NCBI GenBank assembly: GCA_964555705.1
Contig: CAZKTN010000003.1
Coordinates: forward strand, 61,531 to 125,530
DNA: 64,000 nucleotides
Reading direction: 5' to 3'
Source of the DNA: ZLKRG44 sp964555705
Lineage (GTDB): Bacteria > Planctomycetota > Phycisphaerae > Phycisphaerales > SM1A02
The notes beneath the pieces were generated by a model, which saw only the letters and a list, made by a program, of their open reading frames with translations, had not been told where the DNA came from and did no database searches. The position numbers and the translations under genes are program-made. Shown here piece after piece: positions 44,435 to 53,078 of this stretch; the first letter of the stretch is position 1, and each line of letters begins with the position of its first letter.

Positions 44435-44946
44435 CGCGCTGCTGCGCTGGCCTCAAGCTGGCGCAGCGGCTTGCGGCTTGCGAGCCGGTCGATGGCCGAC
44501 ATCCGGTCGATGATGAGGATTCCGTCAAGATGGTCGATCTCGTGCTGCCAGCATCGCGCGAGCAGTGCCGAGGAAGTGCATGTGAAGGGCTCGCCATCGA
44601 TGCCTGTCGCGCGCACCGTCACGCTCGGCGGACGCCGAATCGTGCCGCGAATGCCGGGTAGGCTCAGGCATCCCTCCTCGGAAGCCTCGAGGACACCCTC
44701 GCACGACACGATGACTGGATTGATGTACACCCGCTCGGGCGCGGATTCCTCATCCTGCGCCGCGGTCACGAAGATCCTGAGCGACTCGCCCACCTGCGGT
44801 GCCGCAAGCCCAACCCCGTCCTCCTCGCGCATGATCCGCAGCATCTCATCGGCGAGCCCCCGGATCTCGGCATCGATGCCCGCCACGTCGCGCGCGCGCG
44901 CACGGAGCACCGGATCCGGATACGTCACAAGCTGCCGAGCGGCCAT
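44431..44946 (-). CDS. def: Peptide deformylase
   Basis: This 171-residue metallohydrolase removes the formyl group from new proteins. All three family motifs are intact: GVGLAAPQVG, EEGCLSLPG with the metal-binding Cys, and WQHEIDHLDG with HEXXH. It is the first gene of def-fmt-queA and is divergent from the TPR gene at 45051. Confidence 0.95.
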   Translation of the reverse strand: MAARQLVTYPDPVLRARARDVAGIDAEIRGLADEMLRIMREEDGVGLAAPQVGESLRIFVTAAQDEESAPERVYINPVIVSCEGVLEASEEGCLSLPGIRGTIRRPPSVTVRATGIDGEPFTCTSSALLARCWQHEIDHLDGILIIDRMSAIDRLASRKPLRQLEASAAAR

Positions 44947-45050
44947 TCACCAATCGTAGCCTCGCACGACACGCCCACCCACGCCCCAATCCGATAGGAT
45001 TCGGCTTCCGGGCACGACGCCGCTGGCCGAGACTGCCACGAGACCCGACC

Positions 45051-46514
45051 ATGATCTTCAACTGGAAAAAAGGAGAGTCGCAGCAGCCGGCCTTTGTCGC
45101 CCAGCCCGACAAGGCGCGCCCGTTCCTTGACCGGGCCCGCGACGTCGCGGAGAAGGGCAACGCCACATACGCGCTGCAGCTCTTCGCCAACGCGGTCCGC
45201 TTCGACCCTGCCAACATCGCCATCCACGACGCGTTCTTCGAGTGCGCCAAGGTGTTCTTCTCCGCTGGCGGGACGCCGGCGAAGGCTGCTGACCTGAAGC
45301 AGCTCGAGAGCGCGACTGCCGTCGACCGGTTTGCGCAGGCCGAGTACGCATGGATGCGCGACCCCAACAGCACTGACCGTGCCCTCGAGCTTCTTGATGC
45401 CGCCGGCAAGGCTGGCCAGACGGAGTTCGGAGGATGGTTCGCGCCCAAGGCGCTCAACCTTGTGGCCACCTCGATGGCCAAGAAGCCCAACAAGAAGGTC
45501 TGGAAGCGGGCGAAGGACCTGTTCACCGTCCTGCAGGCCTGGAACGAGGCGTTCATCGCCGGCGAGCAGGCCGTGAAGCTCGACCCGGCTGACACCGAGC
45601 TCATCAACGACCTCAACCAGCTCACCGCCGCGCGCGCGATCCAGCAAGGCGGCTACGGCGAGGCCTCCGGCACCGAGGGCGGATTCCGCAAGAGCATGCG
45701 CGACGCCGACCGGCAGCGCGAGCTCGACGAGGGAGAGTCGGCCGCCGGATCGGGCAGCAGCGAGGAGCGCAACCTCGAGCTCCGGAAGAAGGCGTACCAG
45801 GAGAACCCGCTCGTGGCCGACAACGTCCTGGCCTACGCGCAGGCGCTGCGCAAGTCAGGCGACCCCGACCAGGAGAAGGTCGCCTACCAGGTCTACATGC
45901 AGGCGTGGACGGCGCTCAAGGAGTACCGCTTCAGGCAGGCCGCCGGCGAGATCAAGGTTGTGCGCGCCCGCCGGCAGCTGGCGGCCATCGAGGCCAAGGC
46001 CGCGCAGAACCCAGCCGATGCTGCTGCGCAGTCCGATGCCGCCAAGGCGCGGCGCGCTGTGCTCGAGCTCGAGATCGCCGAGTACAAGGACCGCGCCGCC
46101 GCCTATCCCACCGACCGGTCCCTGAAGTACGAGATTGGCCGCATCATGGCGGATCAGGGCAAGTCCGAGGAGGCGATGCCTTACCTGCAGCAGGCCAAGG
46201 AGGAGCCCAAGCTCCGCATGGCCGCAGCGCACCTCCTCGGCCGCTGCTTCGCCGCCGAGAAGTGGTTCGTCGAGGCCGTCGAGGAGTACAAGGCGGCACT
46301 CTCGTGGATCGACTCGAGCCAGCCGGAGCGCGAGCTCGAGATCCGCTACGAGCTGATGCTGGCGCTGATGGAGCTTGCGCGCGCGGAGCGAAGCCTCCAG
46401 CATGCGAAGGATGCCGCCGAGACGTGCTCCGCCATCCTGCGCAAGGACATCGGCTACCGCGACATCCGCAACAGGCGCAAGGAGCTCGATGCCCTTGTGA
46501 AGGAGCTCGCGTGA
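45051..46514 (+). CDS. TPR-like repeat protein of unknown function
   Basis: This 487-residue, soluble, almost entirely helical protein starts MIFNWKKGESQQPAF. The N-terminal part (about 20-80) reads like a TPR unit (GNATYALQLFANAVRFDPAN). A Lys-rich region and an acidic/Gly/Ser linker (about 205-240) follow. A long charged helix (KVVRARRQLAAIEAKAAQ) and further TPR-like helices run to the end (EEAMPYLQQAKEEPKLRMA). No enzyme motif or signal peptide is seen. Its stop overlaps the kdsB start (GTGA), suggesting coupling, but the link between the two functions is unknown. Confidence 0.75.
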   Translation: MIFNWKKGESQQPAFVAQPDKARPFLDRARDVAEKGNATYALQLFANAVRFDPANIAIHDAFFECAKVFFSAGGTPAKAADLKQLESATAVDRFAQAEYAWMRDPNSTDRALELLDAAGKAGQTEFGGWFAPKALNLVATSMAKKPNKKVWKRAKDLFTVLQAWNEAFIAGEQAVKLDPADTELINDLNQLTAARAIQQGGYGEASGTEGGFRKSMRDADRQRELDEGESAAGSGSSEERNLELRKKAYQENPLVADNVLAYAQALRKSGDPDQEKVAYQVYMQAWTALKEYRFRQAAGEIKVVRARRQLAAIEAKAAQNPADAAAQSDAAKARRAVLELEIAEYKDRAAAYPTDRSLKYEIGRIMADQGKSEEAMPYLQQAKEEPKLRMAAAHLLGRCFAAEKWFVEAVEEYKAALSWIDSSQPERELEIRYELMLALMELARAERSLQHAKDAAETCSAILRKDIGYRDIRNRRKELDALVKELA

Positions 46515-47302
46515 GCCGCGGGCGCGACGCGTCCTCAGGCGCCGTCGCCGTCATCCCCGCCCGCTACGCGAGCTCGCGCTTCCCGGGCAAGCCGCTCGCG
46601 GCGCTCACAGGAAGGCCGCTCATCCAGCATGTCGTCGAGCGCGCACGCATGTGCCCAGGCATCTCACGCGTCATCGTCGCCACCGATGACCTCCGCATCC
46701 ATGATGCCGTGCGCGACTTCGGGTGCGAGACGATCATGACGCGCGCCGACCACCCCAACGGCACCAGCCGCATCGCCGAGGTCGCGCAGCACATCGACTG
46801 CGAGCTCGTCGTCAACATCCAGGGTGACGAGCCCGAGCTCGAGCCGGAGCTGGTGGAGCGCGCGATCGCTGCGCTGCACGCTGATCGCGATGCCGTCATC
46901 TCGACCGTCGCGAGCCCCTTCGGCGACGACGAGGACCCCTCAAACCCGAATGTCGTGAAGTGTGCGGTGTCGCTCAAGGGCCGTGCGCTGCTGTTCTCGC
47001 GAAGCGTGATCCCCTTCCACCGCGACGGGGCAATCGCGATGGAGTCAGGCGAGGAAGCGCCGCCACCCGCCGCACGCCCGCTCAAGCATGTGGGGCTCTA
47101 CGTGTACAGACGGTCGTTCCTGCCGACCTTCGTGTCGCTCGAGCCCACTCCGCTCGAGCTCACCGAGAGCCTCGAGCAGCTGCGCGTGCTCGAGCACGGC
47201 TACGCGATCGCCGTCGCGCCCGGCGTCTCGCGCTCGCAGGGCATCGACACGCCTGAGCAGTACGCGGCGTTCGTGTCGCGCTGGCGCGCCGCGCACGGCT
47301 GA
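46511..47302 (+). CDS. kdsB: 3-deoxy-manno-octulosonate cytidylyltransferase
   Basis: This 263-residue enzyme activates KDO with CTP for lipopolysaccharide synthesis. It has the N-terminal VIPARYASSRFPGKPL, then VATDDLRIHDAV, NIQGDEPELEPELV, KHVGLYVYRRSFL and EQLRVLEHG. The GTG start at 46511 overlaps the TPR gene stop. It implies an outer membrane with KDO. The stop is 4 bases from the convergent aminopeptidase gene. Confidence 0.93.
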   Translation: MSRGRDASSGAVAVIPARYASSRFPGKPLAALTGRPLIQHVVERARMCPGISRVIVATDDLRIHDAVRDFGCETIMTRADHPNGTSRIAEVAQHIDCELVVNIQGDEPELEPELVERAIAALHADRDAVISTVASPFGDDEDPSNPNVVKCAVSLKGRALLFSRSVIPFHRDGAIAMESGEEAPPPAARPLKHVGLYVYRRSFLPTFVSLEPTPLELTESLEQLRVLEHGYAIAVAPGVSRSQGIDTPEQYAAFVSRWRAAHG

Positions 47303-47306
47303 GCGG

Positions 47307-49979
47307 CTATCCGCGAATTGCCTTGGCCCAGCGCTCGGCGCGCTCGCGCCTGCGCGGGTCACGGTCGCTTGACGCAATCTGGTCGATCCGCGGCAGCGCG
47401 GCGGTCGCCTTCATGCCTGCGAGCGCCTGCCCTGCCGCGTCCGCCGACGATCGCTCGGGGTCGTCGAGCATCGCGATGAGCTGCGTCACGAGCGCCTGCC
47501 GGGCATCGGCCTCCGATTCGGGCGGCGCAAGCTTCGCCCATGCCGCGATCGCGCGCGGACGCATGCGGTCGAAGTGGCCCAGCTGCGCAAGCGACCCTAC
47601 CGAGTCGCGGAGCGCCGTCATCTTGAGGTCGGCCGCCGCATCGATCGCCGCCAGCCGAAGCCGCTCGTTCGGCGATGGAGCGCCGAGCATCGCCGACACC
47701 GCCTCCGCCACGGCAGGCTCGTCCGTCACAGCCTTCCTGCATGCGTCGTCGCGCTTGGCGAGCTGCGCGAGCCCTGACAGCGCAGCGCCGCGCGTCGAGT
47801 AGCCGGGATCGCTGCGGGCCACCGCGACCAGCCACGGCATCGCCTCGTCGCACGGCTGGCTCGCCGACCACGCCTCGATGATCGCGCGCCGCACGCGCGG
47901 ATCCGTCTCGCGCGGCGAACCGTCGGCCGCGAAGGCCGCGAGCGCGGCGGCCTTCACGATGGCCTTTGCCTCCGGCGATCCCATTCCGCCGAGCGCGGCG
48001 GCCGCCTCGATCCGCTGGGTGTGCCGCACTCGGGCGTCCATCAGGATCGCGCCGAGCGCATCGCGCGAGGCCGCCTCGTCGCGCGACGCCAGCGTGCGCA
48101 TCGCCTGCCTCCGGCTCGCGCTCGTGGGTCCGCGCTGCGCCTGCGCAACAAGCCACGCGGTGGGCATGTCGACCTCAAGCACCTTGAGCACCGCAAGCTC
48201 CGGATCCACAGCGACCATCGTGGGCGGGCCGGCGAGCGGGAAGATCCCCACCGCGGCTGGCCCCTCCACAGGGATCGACATCGCCTGCATGGCGCCATCG
48301 ACCTCGACCGCGATCGGCAGGTCGAAATGCCACGCGGGCTGCGCATCGGTGACGGGCTGCGTCTGCGCGACGTCGATCTTGAGCGTTCGCGCCTGCGCGT
48401 CCCACACCGGCGTGACCTTCACGCGCGGTGTCCCCGGCGTGAAGCACCACTGGTCGAAGAACCTCTCGAGCGAGAGCCCGCTCACCTCCTCGAGCGCGCG
48501 GCGGAAGTCCACCGTCTCCACGAGCCCGTCCTTGTGGCGGTCCATGTAGATGTGCACGCCGCGCGTGAAGAGCTCCTCGCCGAGCATCAGCTTCAGCATG
48601 TGGAGGATGCTTGCCCCCTTCGGGTAGGGATTCGCGCGGCGGCTGAAGGTCTCCCCAGGCTGCGCGTACATGCGCGAGCACATCGGGGTGTCGTTGTCGG
48701 GGCCGTCGCCGTTGGCGACGCGCGCCTGGTCCAGCATGCCATCCCAGTAGGCCTCAATGCCGTCGCGCTCGCGCGCCCACAGCACGGAGCCGTATGTCGC
48801 CCATCCCTCGTTGAGCCACAGGTGCTCCCACGACCGGCACGTCACAAGGTCGCCAGTCCACTGGTGGCAGAGCTCGTGCGCGATCAGGCCGTCGAGGTCC
48901 GACTCGCTCATCGCGATCTCGTCGAGGATCGCTCCAGGATGCATCGTCGTCACCGACGTGTTCTCCATCCCGCCCGCGCCGAAGTTGCGCACCACGAGCT
49001 GGTCGTAGCGGTCCCAGGGGTAGTCCTCGCCGAAGATGCGGCTGAAGAGCACCATCATGCGGTCGGTGTTCGCGTAGGTGCCCTGCGCCAGGTGCGCCTT
49101 CGCGGGCGTCGTCCATACCTGCATGGGCACGCCGGACAGCGGCGCCGGGAGCGGAGTGCGCGTGAACTCGCCTGCGATGAGCGACACCAGGTACGGCACG
49201 TGCGGACGGGACTGCAGCCACTGCCAGCGCTCGCGGTCGCCGATCACCTCATGCTTCACCAGCTTGCCGTTGCCGCTGACGCTCACGCCGCGCGGTACGG
49301 TCACGCGCAGCTCGGTCGAGAGGCGGATGTTCGGGAAATCGTGGATCGGGAACCAGCCGCGGTTTGACTCGGGCTGACCTTGGGTGTGCAGCTCCGCGGC
49401 CTTGGGCGGATCCCCATCCACCCCGGGCGCTGCAGGCGAGAACGTCATTCCCTTCAGCGGGTCGCGGATCACGTACTCGACGACGACGGCCGTCTCGGCA
49501 GGCGACTCGCCCGGGGTTCCGGAGGCGGAGAGCGGCTGAGGGAACCGGATCTGCAGCACCTTGCCGTCATGGGAATGCTCGAGCGGCTCGAGCGACTCGC
49601 CCGATGGCAGCTCCTCATCGGAGCCTGCGTCTGGCGCACGGCCCTTCACGCGGCCAACGCTGACGATCTCTAGACCATCCGCGTCGAGCCGCAGCACATC
49701 GGCGGGCAAGCCGGACGGACGCACCACCAGCAGCGACCGCGCCTGCGCAACCCGCGAATCAAGGTCGGGGAAGTCCAGGTCCACGCGCATCCGAACCCAC
49801 TCGACCCTCGGGGATGGAGGGAAGTTCTCGGTGCGGCCCGACTCCGACGACTGCGGTGTCACCGCATGCAGCGGCGCAGCAACACCCACGGGCAGCAGCG
49901 CCAGCGCCAGCACCGCGCCGACGACCCCAATCCCACCCATCGACCTCAACCCAACGTTCCGATTTCCTTGGCGACTCAT
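47307..49979 (-). CDS. M1 family (aminopeptidase N-like) metallopeptidase with C-terminal HEAT-like region
   Basis: This 890-residue exported enzyme has a signal-like segment (about 14-38) behind a short positively charged start. It then has the M1 beta-saddle domain and the catalytic domain with GGMEN (in FGAGGMENTSVTT) and HELCHQWTGD near residue 366, the HEXXH zinc site. The second Glu follows in LWLNEGWATYGS. From about residue 600 on, the protein consists of Ala-rich helical repeats resembling HEAT repeats. The start ATG at 49979 leaves 36 bases to the divergent pyrG; an ATG at 49940 would shorten the signal. The frame stays open far upstream, but that region is antisense to pyrG. Confidence 0.9.
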   Translation of the reverse strand: MSRQGNRNVGLRSMGGIGVVGAVLALALLPVGVAAPLHAVTPQSSESGRTENFPPSPRVEWVRMRVDLDFPDLDSRVAQARSLLVVRPSGLPADVLRLDADGLEIVSVGRVKGRAPDAGSDEELPSGESLEPLEHSHDGKVLQIRFPQPLSASGTPGESPAETAVVVEYVIRDPLKGMTFSPAAPGVDGDPPKAAELHTQGQPESNRGWFPIHDFPNIRLSTELRVTVPRGVSVSGNGKLVKHEVIGDRERWQWLQSRPHVPYLVSLIAGEFTRTPLPAPLSGVPMQVWTTPAKAHLAQGTYANTDRMMVLFSRIFGEDYPWDRYDQLVVRNFGAGGMENTSVTTMHPGAILDEIAMSESDLDGLIAHELCHQWTGDLVTCRSWEHLWLNEGWATYGSVLWARERDGIEAYWDGMLDQARVANGDGPDNDTPMCSRMYAQPGETFSRRANPYPKGASILHMLKLMLGEELFTRGVHIYMDRHKDGLVETVDFRRALEEVSGLSLERFFDQWCFTPGTPRVKVTPVWDAQARTLKIDVAQTQPVTDAQPAWHFDLPIAVEVDGAMQAMSIPVEGPAAVGIFPLAGPPTMVAVDPELAVLKVLEVDMPTAWLVAQAQRGPTSASRRQAMRTLASRDEAASRDALGAILMDARVRHTQRIEAAAALGGMGSPEAKAIVKAAALAAFAADGSPRETDPRVRRAIIEAWSASQPCDEAMPWLVAVARSDPGYSTRGAALSGLAQLAKRDDACRKAVTDEPAVAEAVSAMLGAPSPNERLRLAAIDAAADLKMTALRDSVGSLAQLGHFDRMRPRAIAAWAKLAPPESEADARQALVTQLIAMLDDPERSSADAAGQALAGMKATAALPRIDQIASSDRDPRRRERAERWAKAIRG

Positions 49980-50015
49980 CTTGATCGCCAACTGTACGGC
50001 GGGGTACGCTCCACC

Positions 50016-51872
50016 ATGCCCTCCAACGGTCCCACATCCCGAGAATCCGCAGGTTCCGGGAGCGGTTTCCTCGCCCAGTTCGGCCAGAGCGAGGAGAGCA
50101 ACGAGCACTTCTCGCCAGCGCCGGCGGGCTACGTGAAGGGGCGCACGCGCTTCGTCGTCGTTGTGGGCACCGTCATGAGCGGCCTCGGCAAGGGCATCTT
50201 CAGCTCGAGCCTGGCGAAGCTGCTCAAGGACAAGGGACTCACGGTCGCCCCCATCAAGATGGAGGGGTACCTCAACATCGACTCGGGGACGCTCAACCCC
50301 TACCGCCACGGCGAGGTCTTCGTGCTCGAGGACGGCCTCGAGACCGACATGGACCTCGGCACGTACGAGCGCATCCTCAACCAGGACCTCTCGCGGCGAA
50401 ACTTCGTCACCGCCGGCCAGATCTACACCGAGATCCTCGAGCGCGAGCGCCGCGGCGGATACCTCGGGCGCGATGTGCAGATGATCCCGCACGTGACGGG
50501 CGCCGTGAAGATGAAGCTGCGCGAGCTCGCCATGAGCGGCCCCGGCGGCAGGCAGGTGGATGTGGTGTTCGTCGAGGTCGGCGGCACCGCCGGCGACTAC
50601 GAGAACGGCTTCTACATCGAGGCGCTTCGCGAGCTCGCCTTCGAGGAGGGCGACGGATCGACGTGCTTCGTCGCGCTCACCTACATCATCGAGCCTGCGA
50701 TCCTGGGCGAGCAGAAGTCCAAGGCCGCGCAGCTGGGCATCAAGCGGCTGATGGAGGCCGGCGTGCAGCCGCAGATCGTCGCGTGCCGCGCCAAGAACCC
50801 GATCACGCCGAAGGTCCTCGAGAAGATCGCGATGTTCTCGAACGTGCCGATGAAGCGCGTCTTCTCGATGCACGACCGGGAGTCGATCTACGTGATCCCC
50901 GACGCGATGCGCGGCGCAGGCCTCGACCGCGAGATCCTCTCGATCCTGGACCTGCACGACCGCGTCAACCCCGTCAACGAGGACGCCGCGCGGGGCGAGT
51001 GGAACGTGTTCGCGGCACGGCTGTCGGCGGCGCGCCAGCACCGCGTGACGCTCGGCATCACCGGCAAGTACGCGGCGCTCCGCGACGCCTATGCGTCGAT
51101 CGACAAGGCGGTGGAGCACTGCGGCATCGCGCTGAGCGCCGATGTCGAGATGCGCTGGCTCGACACGAGCGACATCTCGTCCGACGCCGATGCCGCGCGC
51201 GCGCTCGACGGCTGCGATGCGGTCATCGTGCCCGGCGGCTTCGGCCACCGCGGCGTCGAGGGCAAGATCCGCTGCGTGCGGTGGGCGCGCGAGCAGCGGG
51301 TGCCGTTCCTTGGCATCTGCCTCGGGTTCCAGGTCGCGGTGATCGAGTACGCGCGCAACGTGCTGGGCATGTCCGACGCGAACTCGACGGAGTTCGATCC
51401 GGCCACGACGCACCCTGTCATCTCCGAGCTGCCCGACCAGAAGGCGATCGAGGGCATCATGGGCGGCACGATGCGCCTGGGCGCGCAGGATGTGATCCTC
51501 GAGCCCGGCTCGTTCGCGTCGTTCCTCTACGGCGCCACCACGGTGCGCGAGCGCTTCCGCCACCGCTACGAGGTGGATCCTGCCTTCATCGCGAAGTTCC
51601 ACGAGAAGGGACTCGCGTTCTCCGGCCGCCATCCCAAGCACCCGATCATGCAGGTGCTCGAGCTGCCGCTGTCCTCGCACCCCTGCTTCATCGGCGCACA
51701 GTTCCATCCCGAGCTCACGAGCCGTCCGCTCGCGCCGCAGCCGATGTTCATGGGCCTGATTGCGGCCGCCATCGCGCGCCTCGAGCCCGGATTCGCGGCC
51801 ACCGACGCGGGACGCAGGTGGGTCCGCTCCGCGGGGAGCCCGCTATACTCTTCCGCCTCCTCGGCGATGTAG
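50016..51872 (+). CDS. pyrG: CTP synthase
   Basis: This 618-residue enzyme turns UTP into CTP with glutamine. A 45-residue N-terminal extension precedes the synthetase domain, which reads GTVMSGLGKGI where most enzymes read GGVVSSLGKGI. Then come KMEGYLNIDSGTLNPY and GLETDMDLGTYER, with the metal Asp kept. The C-terminal glutaminase domain has the Cys in GICLGFQVA and the His and Glu in QFHPELTSRP. The enzyme is therefore divergent but complete. Its final codons (SSASSAM and stop) run into the following tRNA gene by 10 bases. Confidence 0.94.
   Translation: MPSNGPTSRESAGSGSGFLAQFGQSEESNEHFSPAPAGYVKGRTRFVVVVGTVMSGLGKGIFSSSLAKLLKDKGLTVAPIKMEGYLNIDSGTLNPYRHGEVFVLEDGLETDMDLGTYERILNQDLSRRNFVTAGQIYTEILERERRGGYLGRDVQMIPHVTGAVKMKLRELAMSGPGGRQVDVVFVEVGGTAGDYENGFYIEALRELAFEEGDGSTCFVALTYIIEPAILGEQKSKAAQLGIKRLMEAGVQPQIVACRAKNPITPKVLEKIAMFSNVPMKRVFSMHDRESIYVIPDAMRGAGLDREILSILDLHDRVNPVNEDAARGEWNVFAARLSAARQHRVTLGITGKYAALRDAYASIDKAVEHCGIALSADVEMRWLDTSDISSDADAARALDGCDAVIVPGGFGHRGVEGKIRCVRWAREQRVPFLGICLGFQVAVIEYARNVLGMSDANSTEFDPATTHPVISELPDQKAIEGIMGGTMRLGAQDVILEPGSFASFLYGATTVRERFRHRYEVDPAFIAKFHEKGLAFSGRHPKHPIMQVLELPLSSHPCFIGAQFHPELTSRPLAPQPMFMGLIAAAIARLEPGFAATDAGRRWVRSAGSPLYSSASSAM
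51844..51849 (+). promoter_or_regulatory. Candidate -10 element of tRNA-Met inside the pyrG 3' end
   Basis: TATACT lies 13 bases before the first tRNA base and within pyrG coding sequence. No clear -35 element is seen at the expected distance. The match is five of six to the consensus, in a region otherwise very rich in G and C. Confidence 0.35.
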
Positions 51873-51936
51873 CTCAGCTGGCTAGAGCGAGGGATTCATA
51901 AACCCTAGGTCGGCGGTTCGAGCCCGCCCATCGCCA
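51863..51936 (+). tRNA. tRNA-Met (anticodon CAT)
   Basis: The 74-nt cloverleaf has acceptor GGCGATG/CATCGCC, D arm GCTC/GAGC, anticodon loop TTCATAA, T arm GGCGG/CCGCC with TTCGAGC, and discriminator A. The anticodon stem AGGGA/ACCCT has an A-A mismatch at its loop end. A CAT anticodon can also mark tRNA-Ile2 with lysidine, so elongator Met is the likely but not certain identity. CCA is not encoded. The first ten bases are shared with the end of pyrG. Confidence 0.85.
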
Positions 51937-51946
51937 TTCCCATCCC

Positions 51947-52726
51947 ATGCCGGCGCCCGGACCCTGCGACATCCTCCTCCACGTCGCGATGCTGGCCGAG
52001 GCGCGGCCTCTCCTGGACCAGTTCAAGCTGGATGCGCCATCGCCGCTCGATGATGGGCTACCTGCCCACGTGTGGCGGCACAGCGGCGGTGGCCCGATTG
52101 CGCTCGTGGTCCATGGCATCGACCCCGCCCACGCATGCGACCGCATCGGCACCGAGACGGCCACCCTGGTCGCCCACCTGGCGATCCGTTCGCTGCGGCC
52201 GAAGCTGGTGATCAACGCAGGCACATGCGGAGGGTTCGAGAGCCGCGGGGCGACGATCGGCGCGATCTACGTGCCCAGCCGCTACCTGTTCCACGACCAG
52301 CGCGTGGACCTTCCCCGCTACGGCGACTTCGCCCGCGGCGTGATCGACGCCGATGCCGCGCTGGCCGCGGGCGGCACATCTGCGTCGGCTGGCGATCCGC
52401 GGTCGGCGCCCGCAGTGGCCGCGGCCATCGGAGCGGCGCGTGGCACGCTCGCCACCGGATCGAGCCTCGATGCGACCGCACAGGAGATGGCGCTCTTCGA
52501 CCGCGAAGGCGTCGTCGCCAAGGACATGGAGGGCGCTGCGGTCGCGCGCGTCTGCCGCGATCTGCGCACCCCGCTGGTGGCCATCAAGGCCGTGACCGAT
52601 ATGGTCGACCACAAGGCCGACACCGCAGCGCAGTTCGTGCGCAACCTTTCGCACGCAACTGCATGCCTCAGCGCCGCGCTGGAGCGGCTTCTTGGCTCGC
52701 TCGCGCCGGGCGCGCGCGTTCCGTAG
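51947..52726 (+). CDS. mtnN: 5'-methylthioadenosine/S-adenosylhomocysteine nucleosidase, plant MTN-like
   Basis: This 259-residue protein has the nucleosidase fold and cleaves adenine from methylthioadenosine and probably S-adenosylhomocysteine. LVINAGTCGGFESRG is the nucleoside-binding region. ATGSSLDATAQE, VAKDMEGAAVARVC and AIKAVTDMVDHK give the active-site Glu and Asp. The last three segments resemble plant MTN proteins more than E. coli MtnN. ATG at 51947 is only 11 bases after the tRNA end, and the stop is 13 bases before the next tRNA. Confidence 0.85.
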   Translation: MPAPGPCDILLHVAMLAEARPLLDQFKLDAPSPLDDGLPAHVWRHSGGGPIALVVHGIDPAHACDRIGTETATLVAHLAIRSLRPKLVINAGTCGGFESRGATIGAIYVPSRYLFHDQRVDLPRYGDFARGVIDADAALAAGGTSASAGDPRSAPAVAAAIGAARGTLATGSSLDATAQEMALFDREGVVAKDMEGAAVARVCRDLRTPLVAIKAVTDMVDHKADTAAQFVRNLSHATACLSAALERLLGSLAPGARVP

Positions 52727-52739
52727 GATCACGCACCCT

Positions 52740-52813
52740 GCCCCCGTAGCTCAGCTGGATAGAGCACCGGTTTCCTAAACTGGAGGTCGTTGGTTCGAAT
52801 CCAACCGGGGGCG
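52740..52813 (+). tRNA. tRNA-Arg (anticodon CCT)
   Basis: The 74-nt cloverleaf has acceptor GCCCCCG/CGGGGGC, D arm GCTC/GAGC, anticodon stem CCGGT/ACTGG with loop TTCCTAA, T arm GTTGG/CCAAC with TTCGAAT, and discriminator G. It reads AGG. CCA is not encoded. Confidence 0.95.
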
Positions 52814-52900
52814 TTCTGCCGCGGCAGCGCTTGCCGAGCGCGTGCCGGATCTGCGCGGTCTCACGGCGCCCACGCAGCGCGCCACCGCCACCAAGGACGA

Positions 52901-53032
52901 TCAGGGCTTCTCGACGTAGTCGGGGTACCGGCCGCCCTTGGCGCGATCCGACTTCGCCTGCACGAAGTACGTGATCGTCCAGAAGGCGATGAAGACCAGC
53001 CAGAGCGCGTTCGCGAAGAGGACTTCCTTCAT
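52901..53032 (-). CDS. Small single-helix membrane protein, 43 residues
   Basis: A short minus-strand frame encodes a protein starting MKEVLFANALWLVFIAF. It has one hydrophobic helix (about 3-25) and then a positively charged tail ending YPDYVEKP. The helix plus polar tail looks like a genuine small membrane protein, but no family is recognised. It lies opposite the short gap between tRNA-Arg and trmL. The upstream part of the frame (to 53101) is antisense to trmL and is not included. Confidence 0.45.
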   Translation of the reverse strand: MKEVLFANALWLVFIAFWTITYFVQAKSDRAKGGRYPDYVEKP

Positions 53033-53078
53033 GGTGGACCTGTCGTGGGATGATAGCGCCACAGGCCAACCGACACCG

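Noticed and set aside
49980..51707. Upstream extension of the M1 aminopeptidase reading frame
   Set aside because: It is antisense to pyrG. The signal peptide at 49979 marks the true start.
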